Below are positions 59,585-64,000 of a stretch of 64,000 bases of DNA, piece by piece. The DNA comes from Gymnothorax reevesii (taxonomy: Eukaryota; Chordata; Actinopteri; Anguilliformes; Muraenidae), in the NCBI GenBank assembly GCA_029721435.1, contig CM056573.1, positions 95,120,947-95,184,946 on the forward strand, given 5' to 3'. Position 1 is the first letter of the stretch, and the number at the start of each line of letters is the position of its first letter. The notes beneath the pieces are model-generated. The model made no database searches. It was not told the origin of the DNA and was given only the letters and a program-made list of their open reading frames with translations. The position numbers were made by a program, and so were the translations under genes.

Positions 59585-59599
59585 AATTATATTGAAAAT
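59585..59599 (+). repeat. Target-site duplication of the L1-like element, right copy
   Basis: AATTATATTGAAAAT, identical to 52344-52358. Its first two A's cannot be told apart from the A-tail. Confidence 0.9.
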
Positions 59600-59769
59600 A
59601 TATTTGTTGCATACAAAAGTTATTACAACTATACTTTTACTTTTTGTGCTTAATTTGTAATATATTTAACATATACTTTTAGAATGTGTACTTGAAAATA
59701 TATGTGATTAATTTAATCTTCAATATACTAAAATTAAACATACTAATTATGCAATAATTAAAGTTGTAC

Positions 59770-60420
59770 TTGAGCTTACTTATTAGAAGTGTACCTTATT
59801 GTAAGTCTATTGTAAATTGTTCTAAAGTATACTTTTAAAAAGTATACTTTATTTCAAAGCACTTATAGTAGTAGATTAGTATTTTTATTAAAAGTGTACT
59901 TTTTTGAGTCATTTGTAATATATGGTTAATATACTTTATTAAAGTGCACTTAATTTGCACTTCTTTGGAAGTGAACTAAGATACACTTATTAAAAATATA
60001 CTTCACTGTAAGTCTGTTTTAAATTGTTTTAAAATATACTTTCAAAAAGATAAATTTATTTCAAAGCACTTAGACTAATAGATTAGTATTCTTATTAAAA
60101 TTATATTTATTTGTAATATATAGTTGGTATACTTTATTGAAGTGCACTTAAACTTCACTTAATTGGAAGTGGATTTATGTACTTATTTAAAAGTGCAATT
60201 TATTGTAAATCTATTTTGAATTTTTCAAAAGTATACTTTTGAAAAAGCATACTTTATTTCAAAGTACTTACATTAGTCAAATAGTATTCTGAAGAAAAGT
60301 ATCCTTATTTGAGTCATTTGTAATATACTGTTAGTACTTCATTAAAGAGCATTTTAATTTTACTTCTTTGGAAGTGAATTTAGCTTCACTTAAAAAAGTG
60401 CAAATGAAGTTGAATTTGTT
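59770..60420. repeat. About 200-bp tandem repeats, three units
   Basis: TTTATTTCAAAG.ACTTA recurs at about 59848, 60055 and 60253, with matching context (TGTAAGTCT.TTTTAAATTGTTT before it, GAGTCATTTGTAATAT and CTTCTTTGGAAGTGAA after it). The units have diverged. They form the core of the CCCAGGTG-ended element. Confidence 0.75.
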
Positions 60421-62454
60421 TTAAGCTGTACTGCTTCATAGTTCTAACAGTGGTAATTTAGTGTACTTATGAAAGGAGTGATTATTTAGCAATACACTTT
60501 CTTCATATTACATGTATGTGGTAGTACTTTTGTACATATGTTTTCATTTCATTTTCCAGTTATGTTAAAATGCACAAATACTTGATTGTCAGAAAGATAT
60601 AAGTTTATTTAGCCTATGGAAACACATTGTTACAGCACGTTATAGTCAATCTGAGCAGGGATTTTTTGTTCAGTACTGCTTGGTAGAACATATCTTCTTC
60701 TTAATCCTGACAAATATGTATTTCATCAGTATTACATTGCAACAGATTTTTAGTCTAATTCATTTACAGAGCAATAGGGAGGCCTTCTCCCTTGACTCAT
60801 ATAGAAATATGACACAGTTAAAAACATTCTAGTGTTAATGTTATAACAAGCGCAAATTCGCAATAGCTACAACCTCATACATGCATGCATTCATAAAATT
60901 TCCAAACATAGAGGTTGGCGACATCCGGGCAATGCTAAGAAGGAAATGCAATAACAAGAGCTATGTCAAAGTTAATCAGTAATTATTTTTATAGTAAATT
61001 TATGGCTGTTTTTGTTTTATTTTCTTACAAACTTACTAATGTTACTGGAACATTGTTTAAGTGCATGGATACCTCTTTTAAGAGGTTTTATGTTTTAATA
61101 AATAAATTTCATTTTGTTTTTTCAATAAATTGAAGTGGATGTCTTTCATTGAACTGATTAGCACACTTTTAGTGTACTAGTGGTACCATAAATTAAGTAG
61201 ATTGAAGTGAATGTGGTTACATTATGTATACTTCTGTACCACTAACACAGTGCACTATACAGTACTAATACTTGCACCACCTACTGCACTTCAAATACAC
61301 TTCTAAACCATACATCATAGTACAATGATATTATACTTGAAGAACAAACCTTTTGATGCTTTATTTGTGATATTACTTCACTATAAATGCATTTTTATTA
61401 ACATAGTGCACTTGAAAAGTAATACAAATAGTCAGAGAGTGCACTTGATCTAAACTTGAAGTATGATAAGTTTAATAATAAGCATTAAAAATACAATCCT
61501 ACACAACTATCAATTTAATTGTAAGACCTTTTAAGTATATTTTGAACATACTGGTGGTCTAATACAATTGTACTGCAAGTGTATTTCAAATCAGGTGACA
61601 GTGTACTTGCGGTGGTATACTTTAGTACACTTAAAGTTTGTAAAAAGTTGTTCCAATTTAACATACTATTTACACTTCAAGTGTACTGAAGTGGTACACA
61701 AGTAGTACTCAATGACTGCTTGAGCACACTTAATTACACATAAAGGGGGTGAAAAAAAGCATACACTATACTTAGTACAGTCTGTAAAAGTATAATTCAA
61801 GTATAGTATTTTTTCACCTGGGCGCTGAGCGTGCAAGTTGGCTTCTCGCTGGGGGTTATGGACTGTCTGTGGTGTGATGCGTCTGTTGTGCAGACCAATA
61901 GTCTCATCCGCTGTGCGTGTCGCTGATCTGAGCCGATCCCGCAGGTGGACGAGCCGGATGTAGCGATCTTGGGGTGGTGTGGTCACACGTGACGACGTGG
62001 ATGAGGTCGATTTTCAGTACTGCCCGTCTTTCGGAAACAAACTCTCAAATGGCCTATCGTCTGATAGTTAACATTCAGCTGCACAGCGACCGCTCTGGCA
62101 GACATCCCTGCATCCTGCATGCTACGTTCGCGCATGACCTGAGACATCTGAGGCATGATGACTTTCGACAAAATTTGACATTTTGGGATGCCTTTCATTG
62201 TCCCCAGTATAAGGAATGTCTGGGTACTGCTCATTCTGTCTGATCACCGACTGGAAATGCCACACCCATTTACTGAGGAAAATCACTGCTTCACTGAGCA
62301 AATAATCACTGACAGAGAGATGGATTCAAAAATGGTACACAAATCAAGAGAAATCCCTATTGTACGAGTAAAAGTCAGCACATGCTCACTTAGAGTTGTT
62401 AACTCCATGTGGCATCAATATTTGACATGGGGCATTTATATTTTTGTTCAGTGT

Positions 62455-62640
62455 GGTTTTCCTTATCATGGTGGGAACAAAAAATACCTCTGAAGTATTT
62501 TTTCTTTGAAGGATTTGAAAGGGTAATTATTGTGATATGCTCAGGCCTTACTTGCCTCATGTGTATGTTGTTGGGGAAAAAAAATAAATAAAATTGAGAC
62601 AATATTGTTTTCTTTAGTAATTTTCTTTAAATTCGCAGTT
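62455..62640. mobile_element. Possible right end of the outer Tc1 relic
   Basis: It begins at the D2 edge. AT-rich sequence with AATTATTGTG and ATAAATAAAATTGAG resembles terminal regions of the copy-G type. Weak evidence. Confidence 0.3.
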
Positions 62641-63025
62641 AAATTTTTGTTCATCTTGTGAATCAGAGATTGGGAGGATTAACAGCAGCCACATCTTTAC
62701 GTGGCCTTTTAAACTAAGATTTACCAATTGTGCAAATATTACTTAAGGCTACCATTGGTTTCACTTTAATACGGTTTTGCTGAGTGCTTTGTGGTGGAAG
62801 CAACGCCAAATAAAATATGATTTATAAATTTCAAGTCAGTCAATGCTGCTTGCTGATCCACATGACCAATGGATTAATTCCAGCAGCCCTTATTGAAAAC
62901 CGTCGATGACAGAGCCTGTGAGACCTTGGTTGTGTTTATTTTCTCTTTCATGGCTTTGCTCATGAAATTCATGTTGCAGACTGCCCTATAAGTTGTGTGA
63001 TTATGTGTGTCTGTGCGTGTGCTTG
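62641..63025. other. No gene recognised
   Basis: Spacer between the nested block and repeat K copy 2. It ends in a GTGTGTCTGTGCGTGTG microsatellite-like stretch near 63005. Confidence 0.4.
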
Positions 63026-64000
63026 TGAGGACTTACAAAATGAACCAATAGCGACAACCAGTAAAATACAAAAAGGAGACTATTTCTGAAGGAGGAAACC
63101 CCCCAAACAGAGCTGGCGAAAGTACAAAGTCCGCAATCCAAAATCCAAGGGGCGAAATCCAGAATCATAAACAGGGCACCAATCACAAAAATTGTAATCA
63201 GACAAAAATGGGTCAAGTAACACGATTGCAGCAAAATATGGGGAAAAGGCAAAGCTTGATGTCTAGGACGGTCCAGTCAGAAAGATGTATCATTGTGATT
63301 TAAGGCGAGAAGCGTGGCACAGGTAGCCAAAACAGACAGGGATCACAAGACAAACCAATAAATTAGCAGCTCCAGTCACGGAGTACTAAAAGTGCATAGA
63401 TTAGAGAAAGGAAAGCATGAAGCAGTGTGGAGACCCACAGAAAGTGCAGAGATAATTAGGGAAAGCCAGAGGCGGAGACTAGAATAGGGCAAATGCTGAG
63501 AGATCGTTAGGCAATTAGTAAGTGCAGCTATACAATCCGGAGTGCTTGTTAGTAAGTTTGTCAAAATATACAAGGTTAGTAATTAAAAATTTTTATATAA
63601 ATTATTTTTAATTTTTTTTTTTAATGTAAAACTGCAAAAGAGGAAGAACGCGAAATAAAGATTGAAAGCCAGACAGCAATAAATCACCCAAATGAGTGGC
63701 ATGCTAGACAAGGGACAATGAGCAAAATACACTCAAGACGGGGGGAGGAACGAGGTGCAATGCATGGAAATGAAACATGGCATGATAACTATGAATAAAC
63801 TAAAATATGGGGGAGGAGGAAAGCACGGAATTCCCCTCAGCCAGATGTCGAAAGTTTTTGGAGACGCCCGCCCGCTCAAAGAATAGCAATACCCCCGTCA
63901 GCCTTAAGGGCTGAGGGGTAATAAACATGGAAATCTGAATATCAAAACAATACATAATCAAAGGATGGTTAGACATAAGCAGAGGTCACTAAACACATGG
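63026..64000 (+). repeat. Dispersed repeat K, long copy 2 (runs off the window)
   Basis: Direct-orientation match to 49806-51060 starting at AAAATGAACCAATAGCGACA, with AAACCCCCCAAACAGAGCTGG-type and GGACGGTCCAGTCAGAAAGA landmarks. An insertion at about 63810-63925 has no counterpart in copy 1. The copy continues past the window end. Confidence 0.65.

Larger units (their letters stand above)
52320..61822. mobile_element. Unclassified DNA transposon with CCCAGGTGAAAAA ends, rich in AAGTNNACTT
   Basis: Both edges are fixed by the interrupted D2 copy. The left end CCCAGGTGAAAAAGTATTAC and right end (inward) CCCAGGTGAAAAAATACTAT form an inverted repeat of about 35 bp. A dinucleotide CG on each side is the apparent target duplication. 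Without the L1 it is about 2.26 kb, has no coding frame, and is packed with near-palindromes AAGTATACTT, AAGTGTACTT and AAGTGCACTT. I cannot assign a superfamily. Confidence 0.7.
52131..62454 (-). mobile_element. Tc1-like element, copy D2, split by a nested insertion
   Basis: The left part (52131-52319) begins TACACTGAACAAAAATATAA and follows copy D up to ACCACGGTGAGGACG. The right part (61823-62454) resumes with CGCTGAGCGTGCAAGTTGGC and follows copy D to TTTTTGTTCAGTGT. It shares D's internal deletion, so D and D2 belong to one amplified non-autonomous subfamily. The terminal TA on the right reads TG. Confidence 0.88.

Noticed and set aside
59600..61822. CRISPR-like array from regularly spaced repeats
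   Set aside because: Repeats are diverged, about 200 bp long and without unique spacers; the context is a eukaryotic DNA transposon.

Overview
This looks like a ray-finned fish nuclear genome window (AT-rich, intron-bearing). It holds one clear host gene, vertnin (vrtn), at 14841-16889 on the + strand: a single coding exon that starts three bases after a splice acceptor. The fish call rests on that vertebrate-specific gene together with several fish-type Tc1 families, an L1-type LINE, a Penelope-like element and a tRNA-derived SINE. I cannot tell teleost from non-teleost, and I recognise no second host gene. Most of the remaining sequence is transposable elements or their relics; by the boundaries given here they cover more than half of the 64 kb.

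Left part, 1-22.9 kb. This is largely unassigned sequence, probably partly vrtn 5' intron and flanks. It contains a Tc1-like element (6191-8609) that has itself received a SINE (6442-6626, 15-bp target duplication) and a 601-bp MITE (7208-7808). It also has several foldback repeats, vrtn, a mariner-type MITE (18324-18878) and an internally deleted Tc1 copy (21560-22385).

Middle, 22.9-36.5 kb. A Tc1-like element (22898-30034) is split by a piggyBac-like TTAA element (23562-29079). That element carries a CpG-rich block and a further Tc1 copy (25674-27256). To the right lies a 5'-truncated Penelope-like element with a GIY-YIG domain and a decayed hammerhead ribozyme core (30781-32125).

36.5-46.5 kb. 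A pair of about 70-bp inverted repeats (36504-36573 and 46424-46494) encloses a decayed multi-exon gene with a C-terminal SWIM zinc finger. I read the whole as a roughly 10-kb Mutator-like DNA transposon with a spliced transposase gene, later hit by three Tc1/mariner insertions and one other repeat.

46.5-64 kb. A further Tc1 relic is followed by a Russian-doll nest. A nearly intact 7.2-kb L1-like element (52359-59584, with a perfect 15-bp target duplication) sits in an unclassified DNA element rich in AAGTNNACTT palindromes (52320-61822). That element sits in a Tc1 copy (52131-62454), which in turn probably sits in an older Tc1 relic. Two long copies of an unclassified dispersed repeat flank this nest (49806-51060 and 63026-64000).

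These genes do not form a pathway. The window is best read as one developmental regulator embedded in TE-dense DNA whose nesting order records the insertion history.
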